Shown here piece by piece: positions 31,242 to 43,619 of a stretch of 64,000 nucleotides of DNA. How positions within the stretch are numbered: position 1 is the stretch's first letter; every line of letters starts with the position of its first letter. The notes beneath the pieces were generated by a model. That model was not told the DNA's origin, ran no database searches, and worked only from the letters and a program-made list of their open reading frames with translations. Made by a program: the position numbers and the translations under genes. This DNA is from Tuctoria greenei (taxonomy: Eukaryota; Streptophyta; Magnoliopsida; Poales; Poaceae): assembly GCA_036927565.1 (NCBI GenBank), contig JAYESD010000001.1, positions 46,126,064 through 46,190,063 on the forward strand, written 5' to 3'.

Positions 31242-32022
31242 AGAGAATACAAGTAGTGGTAAGAATGATATGTATACTTTGTGGAGATAAGAATTTAGTG
31301 GTTCAAACTATCAGGGGACCGGACTTGTCCGTTTTCAGAGTGCAGACTTGTCTAGTGCACCGGACTTGTCCGCACTGAGAATCGGACTAGTCTGGTCTGA
31401 TCTATGAACCCTAACTTCCTATTCCAGCAAATCTAACAAAGATTGATGCAACCAGGATAGGAATACAGTAGGAATACATTCAATAATGTAATGTATGCCG
31501 TAGGAATCAAGAAACATAAGTAAAATTTAAGGAACGATAAGAACTAGGGTTAAGTGAGTTTTTTACTGAATAATCTATGATTTGAGGTTGGACGAGCGCG
31601 GCGGAGTCCGGCTTAGTCCAGAGTGGGATGCTTCGCGCCGAGGAAAATAGTTCCCGTGGAGGAAACTTCAATTTTGGTGGTCAAAAGTGAAAATTGCGTT
31701 GGGATCTAGGGTTTGAGCAGAGAGAGTGACATGGTGATTGTCAGAGGAAGAAGAGGGTGTCCTGGCGGCTGGCTAGGGTTTACAAACTAGTCTGCACAGG
31801 GCTGAACTAGTCCAGTTTGCCAGACAAGGGCCGAACTAATCGATAGCAACAGACTCGTCCGGTGCTGACCACGGACTAGTTCGGGTCAGCTGGATGGATT
31901 AGAATTAGAAACAAGGTGGTTTTTGGGAGTATGATCTAATATTGATCTAAATGACATCAATTCACAAATAATCTTGATGAACATGACAAGTAAGCAATCA
32001 ACAATCATACTATGGCCATAAT
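31242..32022 (-). promoter_or_regulatory. palindrome-rich leader between pol and the envelope-position ORF
   Basis: Palindromes of the LTR type occur here inside the element: CCGGACTTGTCCG near 31318 and 31363, CGGACTAGTC near 31384, and a cluster at 31788-31882 (ACTAGTC, GAACTAGTCC, GGACTAGTTC). Between them, on the minus strand, is a pyrimidine-rich leader with CACTCTCTCTGCTCAAACCCTAG (about 31735-31705). A candidate 3' splice site, TTCTCTGTGGTAG, ends just before GCACGATGTCGTCC at the ORF start. The pattern suggests a separate promoter or leader for the ORF, which is an inference. Confidence 0.45.
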
Positions 32023-33490
32023 TCACCAAGATTGAAATAGTTTTTGAGAGAAAATTGATATAGGGGATAATTTTTTGCACAAATGAGTAAACTTTGAAGA
32101 ATCATTCAGGTATGCACTGTTTCGAGACACATTTCGAGAGTCAAGTATATTTAATTCATTACTGAGCTCACAAAACCTCTTTTCATCTAGTGGCTTTGTG
32201 AATATATCTGCTAGTTGTTTTTTAGTTCTAACATTTGAAATTTCTATGTCACCTTTTAGTGAATCATCTCTTAGAAAATGATGAAGAATTTCTATGTGCT
32301 TTGTTCTTGAGTGCTCTACTGGATTGTGTACAATTTTTATGGCACTTTCATTATAACATAGGAGTGGAATATGGCTCAAATTGTAACAATAATCCCTTAG
32401 AGTTTGTCGCATCCAAAGTAGTTGTGCGCAACAACTACTGGCTGCAACATACTCCGCTTTGGCTGTGGAAAGAGCATGGAGTTTTGCTTTTTAGATGACC
32501 ATGAAACTATGGATCTACTAAGAATTTGGCATGTTCATGATGTGCTCTTTCTATTTACTTTGCAGTCTGCATAGTTGGCATCGAAATATCCTATAAGGTT
32601 AAACTTGGATCCATTAGGATACCAACGATCCAAGTTAGGTGTGTGCACAAGGTATCTTAAAATTCTTTTCAGAGCTATTAAATGAAACTCTTTATGTGTA
32701 GCTTGAAACCTTGCACACATGCAGACACTAAGCATAATATATGTCCTAGATGCACATAAATAGAGAAGTCCTTTAGTTTCTATAGGAGTCTTGATGGGCT
32801 TGGCTTTGTCCATGTTGAACTTTTTGAGGATGTCCTGCAGGTACTTGGTTTGGCAGATGAAAGTGCCTTCTCTCAATTGCTTCTCTTGTATTCCCAAAAA
32901 GAACTTCAATTTGCCCATCATAGACATCTCGAATCTGTTTGTCATAATTTTACTAAATTCTTCACAAAAGGATTTATTAGTAGACCCAAAAATAATGCCA
33001 TCAACATAAATTTGACATATGAATAGATGACCATCAAAATGTTTTGTAAATAAGGTATAATCAGCTTTTCCTATTTTAAAACCATTTTGAGTGGGAAAAT
33101 CCCTTATGCATTCATACCAAGCTCGGGGAGCTTGTTTGAGGCCATAGAGAGCCTTACGCAGTTTGTACACATGGTTGGGGTACTCTTGGTCTTAAAAACC
33201 TAGTGGATGTTCCATGTATACTTCCTCCTTGATAAGACCGTTGAGGAATGCTCTTTCCACGTCCATTTGATACAACTTAGAATTGTTGTGAGTAGCATAG
33301 GCTAGTAAAATATGAATGGACTCAAGTCTAGCTACGGGAGCAAAAGTTTTATCGAAATCCAAACCTTCGACTTGTGAGTAACCTTTTGCTACATGTCGTG
33401 CCCTGTTTCTTGTTACAACTCCATTTTCGTCTTGCTTGTTCTGAAAGACCCATTTGGTGCCTACTATGTTTGAATTTGGTCTTCCCACCA
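32023..33490 (-). pseudogene. copia RT and RNase H of C3
   Basis: RT begins with TKWVFQNKQDENGVVTRNRA (33470-33410) and continues with GYSQVEGLDFDKTFAPVARL and QMDVERAFLNG to a stop at about 33191. The next piece, 33170-32535, has KALYGLKQAPRAWYE, then QIYVDGIIFGST, where the second Asp of YVDD is Gly, then FFLGIQEKQ and ILRYLVHTPNL to KSTS. A shift follows. RNase H continues at 32412-32023, with CYNESAIKIVHNPVEHSRTK, HHFLRDDSLKGDIEI and LADIFTKPLDEKRFCEL, a normal copia pol ending. Confidence 0.85.
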
Positions 33491-35293
33491 GCTCCCATAC
33501 TTCATTTCCCTTTAAGTTGTTAAACTCCTATTGCATTGCTATGACCCAATGTGGATCTTTTAATGCTTCATCAACCCTGTATGGTTCCAGAAACGAGACA
33601 AAAGAGTAATGTTCACATAAATTAGCAATACGAGGTCTAGTGGTTACTCCCTTTTCAATATCTCTAATGATCTTGTCGGACGGATGATCTCTTTGTATAC
33701 TCTGATGTACTCATGGGTGAGGCACTTGTGAGGTCACTTGTTCTTCATTATCTTCATTGTCAGTGTCTCCCCCTAGATCATTGCTTCCATGATTAAATGG
33801 ACCTTCTAGATCCTATTGTTGTTGATCCTGTGTAGAGACCCCCCCCTTTATCGTTGCTATCCTGTTGAAGTATATATTGAGCACTTGGGTCTTGTGATTG
33901 CTCTTGCGGTAGAATATCACAAAGTGTCATCCTTCTCAACGCTTTACATGGGGCATCTTCTTGACCTAGCACACACTTATCAACTTGCTCCACTTGGGAT
34001 CCATTAGTTTCATCAAACACTATGTAACGTGCTACTTCAACAATGCCAGAGACTTTGTTGAAGACACGATAGGCATAGGCATTCGAATCATAACCAAGCA
34101 AGAACCCGTCATCAAATTTTGAAGCAAACTTCGAAGGCCTCGGTTTCTTGTTCAATATAAAACATTTGCTTCCAAATACTCTGAAGTGTGAAACATTGGG
34201 TTTGTTACAAGTGAGGAGCTCATATGGCGTTTTCTTCTGAAGTCGGTGAAGGTATAGCCGATTTGTGGTGTGACAAGCGGTGTTTACCGCTTCATCCTAA
34301 AACTGGTCCAAAGTCTTGTATTCATCCAGTATTGTCCTCGCCATCTCGATGAGCATCCTATTCTTCTTTTCGGCCACCCCATTTTGTTGAGGGGAGTAGG
34401 ATGCTGAAAAATCATGTTCTATTCCTTCTTCATCTAGGTACTCCTCAACTTGAGTATTCTTGAACTCCGTTCCGTTTTCACTTCTAATGTTTTGACGGTT
34501 GAGGAGAATTCATTTTGCGCTCTTTTCAAAAATTTCTTAAGGATCCCTGGGTTTCTGATTTAATATACAAGAAAAACACTCAGGTAAATCTAGAAAAGTC
34601 ATCAACAATTACTAATCCATATTTGTTACCGCCAATGCTTACATAAGCAATTGGACCAAAGAGGTTCATGTGAATAAGTTTTAGTGGTCTTGATTTGGTC
34701 ATCACGTTCTTGGCAGGGTATGGTGCTCCAACTTGTTTTCCCGCTTGGCATGCGCTGCACGGCATGTCTTTCTCAAACACAACTTCTTTTAAACCTCGTA
34801 TGTGACCACCTTCTAGAAGTTTCTGCATATTCCTCATCCCAACATGGGCTAGCCATCTATGCCACAACCATCCCATATTAGTTTTTACAACCAAGCAAGT
34901 ATTGAGTTTAGTTTTATCTTTGTTCAAGTCAACAAGATAAAGTTTTCCCTTCAACATTCCCTTGAATGCAAATGACTTATCGCTTCTTCTAAAAACTGTC
35001 ACACCCTCATTAGTGAATAAACAGTTGTATCCTTTGTCACATAGTTGATATATGGACAAAAGATTGTAATCTAAAGAATTAACATGTAAAACATTTGAAA
35101 GAGTGTGTTGAGAAGAAATTTCAATTTTACCACTGCCAAGGACTTTTCCTTGGCTGTTGTCTCCAAAATAGATTCCTTCACTTGGATCCGCGTTTTGCTC
35201 ATATTCTACAGACATAATCTTCTCTCCGGTCATGTGATAGGTGCATCCATTGTCCAGCACCCATTTGGATCCTTCGGACGAGTAGGCCTGCAA
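33491..35293 (-). pseudogene. copia protease and integrase of C3
   Basis: The open piece 35293-34580 starts in the protease, with SKWVLDNGCTYHMTG, where DSGC is expected, so the protease motif is altered. It runs through the GAG-pre-integrase zinc region (HRWLAHVGMRNMQKLLEGGH, then CSACQAGKQ) to HMNLFGPIAY, where the first catalytic Asp of integrase is Asn. The rest of the core (34560-34160) is broken by several stops but recognisable. The C-terminal part, 34155-33793, has FDDGFLLGYDSNAYAYRVFN and IVFDETNGS, then the Gln/Ser-rich linker to RT. Confidence 0.8.
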
Positions 35294-35370
35294 AACAAAT
35301 ATTATTTTTTAGTTTTAGGTACCCAAGCTTGCTTGGGTCCTTGGAGATTAGTCACAACAATTTTACGCAC

Positions 35371-37573
35371 TCACACACAAGTCTTTGAGTTTTTGTAGCG
35401 TGGCACTGCATATTTAGCAAAAACATGTCCAAATTTATCTCTCATAAGAATGTAAGAGGCATCAAAAGTACGAAACATTGTTTGCATTTCAGATTCATGC
35501 AATTTTTCTTTAACCAACACAATATGATTCTTATTATGAACATTAGCAAGCATCTTTTTATTTTTTGTGTACCCAAGATGATCTTTGACGTTTGGAGGTC
35601 TTGTGATCATATATGCACTATGTGCATATTTAATCTTTTCATTGTCAAAAATGCCACTTTGGGATGGATGTTTAGTATGTGAAACAGAGGAATCATCTTT
35701 AACAATCTTCTTCTTACTAGAGAATGTGCAAGTTTCAGTTGTTGTCGAATTTACACCTTGGGAAGGTGAGCTCTTGGAGGAGGAAATGCCACTTTGCTTG
35801 AGACTCAACTTGCACTTCAAGGATTTTGTTAACTTTTGACAAGTTAGCAAGTTCATCCTTGATTGCAATGTGTGAGTCTTCTAGTTTTGAGAAAGTTTCC
35901 TTACTCAAAGCTAGTTCAGGCTCAAGTTCCTTGCTCTTCTCATTCTCAAGCTCAAGGAGTTCTCAAACTCTTGATATCTATTCCTTTCATGGACGCGCAT
36001 ATCTTCTTGGCAGTTGACAAGCTCCTCCTTCCCAAAACTTTCATCTGGCAACATTTTCATCTTCCTTAATGCAGTTTTACTCAGACCTTTAAGCATTTCC
36101 TCATTTTCACTAGAGCTATCAAATTCATCAAAGGAGGAATTAAGCAAAAGAGGTGTATGTCGAACCTTTTTCTTGCCTTCCTTAGCCATGAGGCAACTAT
36201 GATTATGAGTCTCTCGTCCTCCCATGTTCGGGAAGAGCATAGACTTCTTGGTAGGCTTCTTGATGGCAATGGTAGCCATCTCTTATTCATCATCGGAGGA
36301 GGACTCTCTGTTTGAGTCCCACACCTTGCCAATGTGAGCTTGGTGAGCTTGCCTCCTTTTCTTGAAGGTCTTCTTCTCTCGTGGCTTCGCTTCCTTCTTC
36401 TTCTTAGTTTCTTCATATGTGCAGTCAACCATAAAGTGATCGTACTCGCCACAGTTGTAGCAGGTACGTCATGCCTTGGATTTTCCTTTCTCTTTGCTCT
36501 TCCGATCACTTGTGTTGCTGCCCTTCCTTCTTCTCATCATGCGCTTGAATTTCTTGATGAAGAGAGCCATCTCTTCATCATCCATATTGGTTCCCACATC
36601 ATTTGTGTATTCATCATCTTGTTCTACATGTACTTCCTTTCCTTTAGGCTTGCAAGTTGCTTTGAGGGCAACTTCCTTCTTCTTGGAGGAGGTAAGTTCA
36701 GCTAAGTCTTTGACATATGGGCATCCTTCTCCATCATCTCATGGTTGATAATCTTGCCCAACAGTTCATCCATAGTTATTTTGTGAAACCCCAGGGTTTC
36801 TCGGATCATAGAGCACAAGGTGACATTTCTTGGCATAAATGCTCTAATCATCCTTTTGACCACCTCATGGTCAGTCCACTTCTTGCTTCCGTAGGTACGA
36901 ATCTTGTTAATGAGCGCCTTCATTCGGTTGTACATCTCTTGAGGTGATTCACCCTCCTCTATGGCAAAACTCCCCAATTCTCCTTCAAGCATTTTAATTT
37001 TTGCTTCACGAACTGAGTGATTTCCCTCATGTGCGTCTTGAGTGTATCCCATATTTCCTTGGCACTTTCCAGTCCATCAACTTTGGTAAACTCTTCTCGA
37101 CTCAAGGAAGAAGTGATCACTGCAACGACTTGTGAGTTGCAATGAATTTCTTGCTCTTGCTCAGGAGTGAGTTCATCGTCGGTATCTGGGATATCTACAC
37201 TTGTGCACACAATATGCCAAAGACTGGGGTTTAAGGAGATAAGATGCATTTTCATATTGTACTTCCACATTGTATATTCATTTCCATCGAAGTGAGGAGG
37301 TTTTCCCGTAGAAATTGAAAGATAATGATTGTTAGAATTGAGACGATCGTAATTATATGGATATCGGGAGTAGTCATGATGACCACTCCCCATTGTCTGC
37401 TCGTCTTCTTCCTTGCCATTTTTGCTTAGAAGTTTCTTTCTTAGAAGCGCCTTGAGATGATGCACTTCTTCATCATCATGTTTGTTTTCCTTGAGTACAT
37501 TGAATGCCTTTGTGTCATGTTCATCTTCATTGTTGGGCACCTTTGGGATCTCGTTGTTCTTATCAGAGGCCAT
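35371..37573 (-). pseudogene. Sirevirus-like gag of C3
   Basis: Start at 37573, MASDKNNEIPKVPNNEDEHD. The first piece is open to 36959, with PHFDGNEYTMWKYNMKMHLI and SLSREEFTKVDGLESAKEIW. One shift leads to 37052-36702 (MLEGELGSFAIEEGESPQEM, LLGKIINHEMMEKDA) and another to the basic stretch MRRRKGSN. The zinc knuckle, CYNCGEYDHFMVDC, near 36470-36430, has all four ligands. The next piece, 36279-35911, is Ser/Glu-rich, then a coiled stretch with SKLEDSHIAIKDEL, where C2 is interrupted by B. The tail 35868-35371 is Lys/Ser-rich. The length is long for copia gag but normal for Sireviruses. Confidence 0.85.
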
Positions 37574-37612
37574 TGATCCCTCTTAGCGGTGAGTCTCGTA
37601 AATGGAGAACCC

Positions 37613-37624
37613 GCTCTAATACCA
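37613..37624 (-). other. primer-binding site of C3
   Basis: TGGTATTAGAGC on the minus strand is one base from the initiator tRNA-Met complement (C to T). Confidence 0.85.
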
Positions 37625-37626
37625 AT

Positions 37627-38546
37627 TGAATGTGACATGGAGGGGTGGTGAATAGGCTTTAAAACTTTTCCTGCAACACTTAAAAAATATGTTAAATCTC
37701 GAGGGACAGGACATGTCTGCTATGTGGTACGGACTAGTCCGATTATTCAATTACTCTAATTGGATTAAGTGTTTAGGCTGAAATTTCAAATGAAATGGCA
37801 GCAGAAAGTAATTACTATTCTTACAACTTGACAAGAGATATGATTGCTTAATTTTCACGTGGATCTTGATTGTTCAATTCTAATGCCCTATATGATAAAA
37901 CTTGCAAAAGTAAAAGAATGGAACACACGAGACACGGATTTTTACCGAGATTTGATCTCACCAAAGATATCTACTCCTCGTTGAGGAGGCCCACACAGAG
38001 TTGGGTCTCTTCAAACCCTTTCCCTCGTCAGGTCACCACACAAGGCCGACTTGAGTTCCACTATCACGGGGTAATCACCAATTTGGTGTGGCAACCTAAC
38101 ACGTTGAGGGCTCCCAAAAAATTACAGCGAGAAAGATGATCAAATACACTAAAAAAGATTACAAGTAATGCATAAGTGTATAAGAGATCAAACCCCAACA
38201 ACTCAACGATGTGTAGATGACGATCTCCCTATCCCAAGTCTTGATACCTAAAGGATTTAATTGTTTTTGGTCTTTAGATGTGTGGGGAGATGTTTTTTTG
38301 TGCTCTTTGGACAAGTGTCGGCGCTAGGGTTCATTTTTTTGGCAGTTGTGTACGATGCTTGTGGTTGTGGGGTCTTTGATCACCTATTTATAGTGTTTCC
38401 AAAAATATTACTATTAGGGATCTCGTCGGCTGGACTAGTCCGCTCTGGTGACCGGACTTGTCCAGTGTGTTGTGTAAAATTTGTCTGGAATGTGTAGAAC
38501 ACTAAAAACCCTGATTTGTGTGAGGTATCCCAGACTTGTACGTATT
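37627..38546 (-). repeat. 5' LTR of C3, truncated
   Basis: The downstream 920 bp of the LTR are present and end TGTCACATTCA at 37627. They align with 27820-28740 of the 3' LTR up to GGACTTGTCTGTATT/GACTTGTACGTATT. At 38547 the sequence changes to TGTGACATCCGG, the end of a Tekay-like LTR. Confidence 0.8.
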
Positions 38547-41500
38547 TGTGACATCCGGTTCTGATAAACAAACCAAGTACAGTGTATGTGTGCTCGGGAT
38601 GTTTTTTCACACATACACACCAACATCAAAAAAGATAATCAGAATTTAACTATGTCACGAATAATAAATATACCTTCATTCTATTGCAGTGGAAAATAAT
38701 CTAGCGTAGGCAACTCAAACTCAACAAGCAATCAGCGGTAGCACGCACACCTAGTGCTCCATGAAGACCTCCAAAATATCTCTTGTAGCTGAATTAATGT
38801 GGGAGTAGCAGGGGTGAGTACATGTCGTACTCAACAAGTGTGAGAAAGTATGACATGTAGCTAAAACAAGGATGATAACAAATGGCTAATTGTAGAAAAG
38901 TATATTTCATAAACTTGTAAAAGCAGCCTAAAATGTCTATGTGTGTTTATTTCCCATCATACCCAAGTAATTATCATAACATATATTCAGCATCCTCATT
39001 TACCATAATAATTCATTTATAACCAATCATCAATTAATGTCATCTCCATATACCAATTTCATACTTTCATAACCAACCATACGCATATGACATAACCCAA
39101 ACCATAACCATAACAAAACCCAACCAATACCCAAGTCCAGTTCTAATCATGGAATTTGTCCAGGTGCTCGTGACCAGGAGCACGGCTATCATGATAGTAT
39201 TACACCCTGCAGAGGTTGTACCACTTTACCCACATGTTCGTGATTTCATCACCCTTCGTTGACTAAGAACCTCTATTATGCCTTATCAAACTTTTCGTTG
39301 ATGTGTGGCCAATAGATCACAAAATAGCCTTTCGAAGGGGACTACTAGTATGTACGGGCCCATTAAGGTTTCAATGGCAGGCTTAAATCTCTATTCTCCC
39401 ACCCACGGGCTCCCTCCCTACTCGACTCCCATCCCCCACACCATCCAATGGTCCATACAACACTAGCAGCTCCTAATTATTCAGCTATGCCGCACCAATA
39501 CTTGGCCTTGTGGTGGCACTGTTGCCCTAACATATATTTGCATGAACCAGTCCTTAGATCTAAGGCAACCAAAACAACTGTACCATCCAACCCATTTCAC
39601 AAAACTATGCTTGCTTAGATCACCTAAGTTCCATGTTGCTAAATTAATCATCATTCCATTATCATACCAAACTCTCATTATTAAAGTTGTCAAGCCTATT
39701 ATTTTAAGTTACCTATAACTGTGTAGCGATGTGGTGCAAATGAGAAAAATACCCATACTCGACTCATCATATAAATCCTGGCAACAAGGGTAGCATAGAG
39801 CACTAGTAAACTCCTATGTATGGCTTTCCCATTATATTGACACAAGCATGCAGTTTCGCAAACAAAACATTTAAAAACATAAGATCAATATGGTCAAGGC
39901 TTGCCTTTATATCCTGCAATTCGATGGTCAATCAATCAAAGTCTTGTACAGAAGATCCTCGGATATTTGCTTCTCGATCCTAACCTCTTGAGCGTACTCG
40001 TCTACTCGCAATCAAGAACATACACAGACAAATATATACAATAAATGCATTGCAATCAACACTAACAAATATGCAATAACATGAATGCACGTGAATAATT
40101 TGTTATGAAGACTAATAATTTATTTTATGGGTTTCATATTTATTGCAGGTTATTTAAGCAAGTTCTTGGATTAATCACTATTAACTCATAATTGAAATCA
40201 TTATCCTAGAATAAGAATTGGCTTGAAAATATCATAAAGTACTTCCTAGAATTCATTCTGAATTTTCTATGGGTTTGAAATAATTTTCCTTAATGATTTA
40301 CTATTTATTTGATCAAACTTGGAATTAATTACAATCAATCCAGAGGAAAAATAATTATTGCACAACATTAAATATGCGAAAAATATTATTAGTAACTTCC
40401 TAAAATGTATTCTAAATTTTCTGGATTTTTTTAGATTTATTTTGATACTTTATGTATAAACTAGGCTTTAATCTTATTTATAAAATCTGGAAAACAGATT
40501 AACAAATACTGAAAATATAAAATTTGGTTAAATCTATAATAATATATTTATCTTATAGGATTTAATCTAATATGTAAGTTTCATACTGATTTATGATGAT
40601 TTGGCGATGACAAATGACTGCTGAAAATAAAATATGTCCTACATATGTAATTTAGTCCAAGTATTAGAATTAAAATAGTTGTTTAGATCTAATTCGTAAT
40701 ACATACCATTTTGTGGTTATTCCCGACGGTCGTAGAACGGCAGCGTGACATGTATCTTCGGGATCTAGGGTTTCGTTGATGAAGAGGAGGACAACATGAC
40801 ATAGATGAAGAAGACGACGATGACGTAGCTACCTTTCGTGAAGAACGATGACGATATGAAGATCCCAGGCAGAAAAGGCAGCTTCTCCCTTTTCTTCCTC
40901 CTCATGTTTTGCGGCTGGGATTCTTTTTTCCATACCGGCGGTTAGGATTTTTCCTATTTTTTCATCTCTGGCGACAGCTCCCGGGAACCAAAAACGTCTT
41001 TTCTTTAGTCATGCAGCAGGGGCGGCGTACGAGAGGGGAGGCTATAGTAGCCTTTATAGGTGGGTGGGGTGGCTCGGTGGGCGAACCTATCAGGAGCCCC
41101 GAGCGGGCACGGCGGATGCGCCAGAGGCAGCCCTGCTCAGTTCATTGCTGGGCATGCGACAGGCTGAGTTGACTTTTCTTTTTTTTTCTTTTTTTTCTTT
41201 TTCCTTTCTTGACCGGTGGGGAAGTGGCTCGTGAGTCCCGATGGGACTCTGGTATGGGCAGAGCAGTGCTTTCTCTTTTTTTTTCTTTTTTCTTCTGTTT
41301 ATTTATTTATTTATTTATTTTTGTTTATTAATTGTTATTTTTCTTTTGTTTTTTATTCTCATTAATTATTTTATTTATTGTTTTTTTATTTTTATGTTGA
41401 TGTTATTTTTTTATTCTTTTATTTAACTTTTATTTTTCTCTTCTTTGTAAATTATAATTATTTATTTCTTTATATATTATTATCTTTTATTTTCCTATTA

Positions 41501-41640
41501 TTTGTTATTTACATATAAATTCTTTTTATTTATTTATTTACTTAGTTATATTTATAACTTCTATTTTTCTTTCTTTATTATTTTTTATTTATTTTATTCC
41601 ATATTCCTTATGCCAATTTAATTATTTTTAATGTATTCAT
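38547..41640 (-). repeat. Tekay/Del-like LTR in minus orientation
   Basis: On the minus strand it ends CCGGATGTCACA at 38547. Near 39250-39160 it has GTGGGTAAAGTGGTACAACC and TCTGCAGGGTGTAATACTA, a stretch I remember from grass Tekay/Del LTRs. CCCACCTATAAAGG at about 41070-41057 is a TATA box, followed by a leader with AAACCCTAG near 40770. The upstream end is not clear and merges into AT-rich DNA. The sequence is therefore either a solo LTR or a 3' LTR, inserted into the C3 5' LTR. Confidence 0.55.
41170..41640. repeat. T-rich and ATTT low-complexity tract
   Basis: T runs and repeats of TTTA fill this stretch, with (TTTA) iterations near 41300-41320. The 61-codon reading at 41241-41426 is a Phe/Leu artefact of the composition. 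Confidence 0.85.
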
Positions 41641-42570
41641 TTCGGTAAAAAAAATTTAGTACCTAAGGATGAATGCAAATGCAATGTGTGTTCTCCCCCT
41701 GAGAAGAATTCTCCCCCTGAGAAGAATCGTGGCAAAACACTTGTGAATGTGTGCAATGTGTGTTCAATTCTCCCCCTCTGACAATGTATTCAGCAAGGTA
41801 CAAAAGAGAAATTTTAATTTTTTATGAGCATATTATAACATATTCATATAAAACAAAGCACATCCAAGTCATACTATCAAGTAACTTACACTATCACATC
41901 AATGAAATACATAAAGTAGTGCAAGCCCTGCTAGAGATCAAATATAAATTTCAATTTAAGCAAGTCGTGATCTCACAAACTTAACTATTTCAAAACCGAA
42001 AGCATGACACTTGTCGCGGCATTTTTCATTTTTCAATATTATTTAAAGCACAAATTCTGATCATATAACATTTGCAAGAGATTATATGTCGCATCTACCT
42101 TATTCTAACCAACCAAGCCAAGCCTATGTCATTTGACAATCAGAAGCTTAAGCACATGGTTTTAGTCATACACAACTTCTTCTAAGTTCATATCTAAGTG
42201 CAATGATAAGCCATCTAAAAAGAATAAGGGTGATGCATGCATATTCTCTTGATCTCTTCTCATTTTATTTGATCATAAAAGCTCAACATGTGGATAGTTG
42301 ATTGATTAATTTTCCATTATTAAAAGCACTTGTGAGCATGCAACAAGTTCAAAACAGCAAAAGTTCGATTATGACCAGATTTAGTGTAAGTAATTATTCC
42401 AATTACTAGTCATGGTAGAAACTACAAAATGTATAACATGAGTAATGTAGTAAGAACTTTAGCATGTAAAAGGAATCACAAAGTCATATATGTATGAAAT
42501 ACTGTGCTCATATTACTTTTAAATCTGGATCCCCACATAGACTTCCCAAGTTTCGAAACTCCCCCTTAAT
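41641..42570 (-). other. 3' non-coding region of C4 with multiplied polypurine tracts
   Basis: The plus strand shows TTCTCCCCCTGAGAAG twice in direct succession (41691 and 41709) and AATTCTCCCCCTCTGA at about 41766. On the element strand these are AGGGGGAGAA tracts, as expected for the multiplied polypurine tract of Sireviruses. Between 41790 and 42570 there is no gene. Confidence 0.7.
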
Positions 42571-43609
42571 TTAAGCCATGAGGATGCATAACCCTATTTC
42601 ACTATGAATGAAACAAAAATGAGTGAAATCTAATGATTTTGTGAAAATATTAGCCAATTGTTGTTCGATGTCTACATGGTGAAGCACAATGTTTCCTTTT
42701 TCAACATTATCACGGAGAAAGTGATACCTAATGTCAATGTGCTTTGTTCTTGAATGTTGCACGGGACTTTTAGCAATGCAAATGGCACTAGTGTTATCAC
42801 AAAAACAATGGAACATAATCTGGATCAACCCCATAGTCCTTAAGTGTTTGAACAATCCAATGAATTTGTGAGCAAGCGCTAGCAGTAGCTACATGTTCAG
42901 ATTCGATTGTGGATTGTGCAACTAAACTTTGTTTTCTAGAGGACCAAGCAACAAGAGAAATACCAAGAAAATGACAAGCACCCGAAGTACTTTTCCCATC
43001 AATCCTACGACCCCCAAAAGCAGCAACTGAAAAGGGTTCCAAAGTAATGGTTTAGGAAGAAGGAAGAAAATGCCAAATACACTTGAATGAATAATGAGTC
43101 CTTGCCATGCTTAAGCACAAAAAGAGTTTTATCAACCTTGCCCATGGTAAACCCCTTTTCAAGTAAGAATGTTTTTAACCTATCGTACCATGCTCTAAGG
43201 GCTTGTTTGAGACCGTACAAGGCTTTGGACAGCTTGTAAACATGATTAGGAAAGTCTGGATTTTAAAAATCAGTGGTTGCTTGACATAAACCTCCATATA
43301 TATATAGCCATTAAGAAAAACACTTTTAACATCCATTTGATATAACTTGAAATGTTTAGATGCAACAAAAGCTAACAAAATTCTTATGGCTTCTAATCTA
43401 GCGACAGGAGCAAATGTTCCATCAAAATCTAGACCTTCAATTTGTGTGAAACCTTGAGCAACCAACCTAGCCTTATTCCTAACCACAACCTTATCCTCAC
43501 TTTGTTTACTTTTAAACACCCATTTAATTCCAATTAAAGTGTGACCTTGAGGTGGAGGTACAAGTTTCCAAACATTATTTATTTCAAAATTTTCTAACTC
43601 TTCTTGCAT
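42571..43609 (-). pseudogene. copia RT and RNase H of C4, catalytic box deleted
   Basis: RT starts at 43609 with NNVWKLVPPPQGHTLIGIKW and continues through GFTQIEGLDFDGTFAPVARL and QMDVKSVFLNG. A shift leads to 43220-43080, with LKQALRAWYDRLKTFL and KDSLFIQVY. At this point, where YVDD should follow, the sequence passes into unrelated DNA and then into the middle of RNase H at 43042: RRIDGKSTSGACHFLG, AQSTIESEHVATASAC. RNase H continues at 42855-42571 with CDNTSAICIAKSPVQHSRTK and LANIFTKSLD. About 150 codons of RT are missing. Confidence 0.82.
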
Positions 43610-43619
43610 GACAATAATC

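Larger units (their letters stand above)
27820..38546 (-). mobile_element. Sirevirus-like copia element C3, nearly complete
   Basis: The minus-strand order is truncated 5' LTR (38546-37627), primer site, gag, protease, integrase, RT, RNase H, palindrome-rich leader, an ORF in the envelope position, multiplied polypurine tracts and a full 3' LTR. This is the gene order known for Sireviruses of grasses (Opie/Ji-like). Frameshifts and stops are in every gene. The 5' LTR is cut at 38546/38547 by a Tekay-like LTR. Confidence 0.88.

Noticed and set aside
41241..41426. Phe/Leu-rich ORF that looks like a membrane protein
   Set aside because: It is an artefact of T-rich low-complexity DNA.
41632..41636. 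GTATT as the second target duplication for the Tekay-like LTR at 38547 (first copy 38542-38546)
   Set aside because: The base pair before it is not CA or another LTR end, and five bases in AT-rich DNA match by chance.
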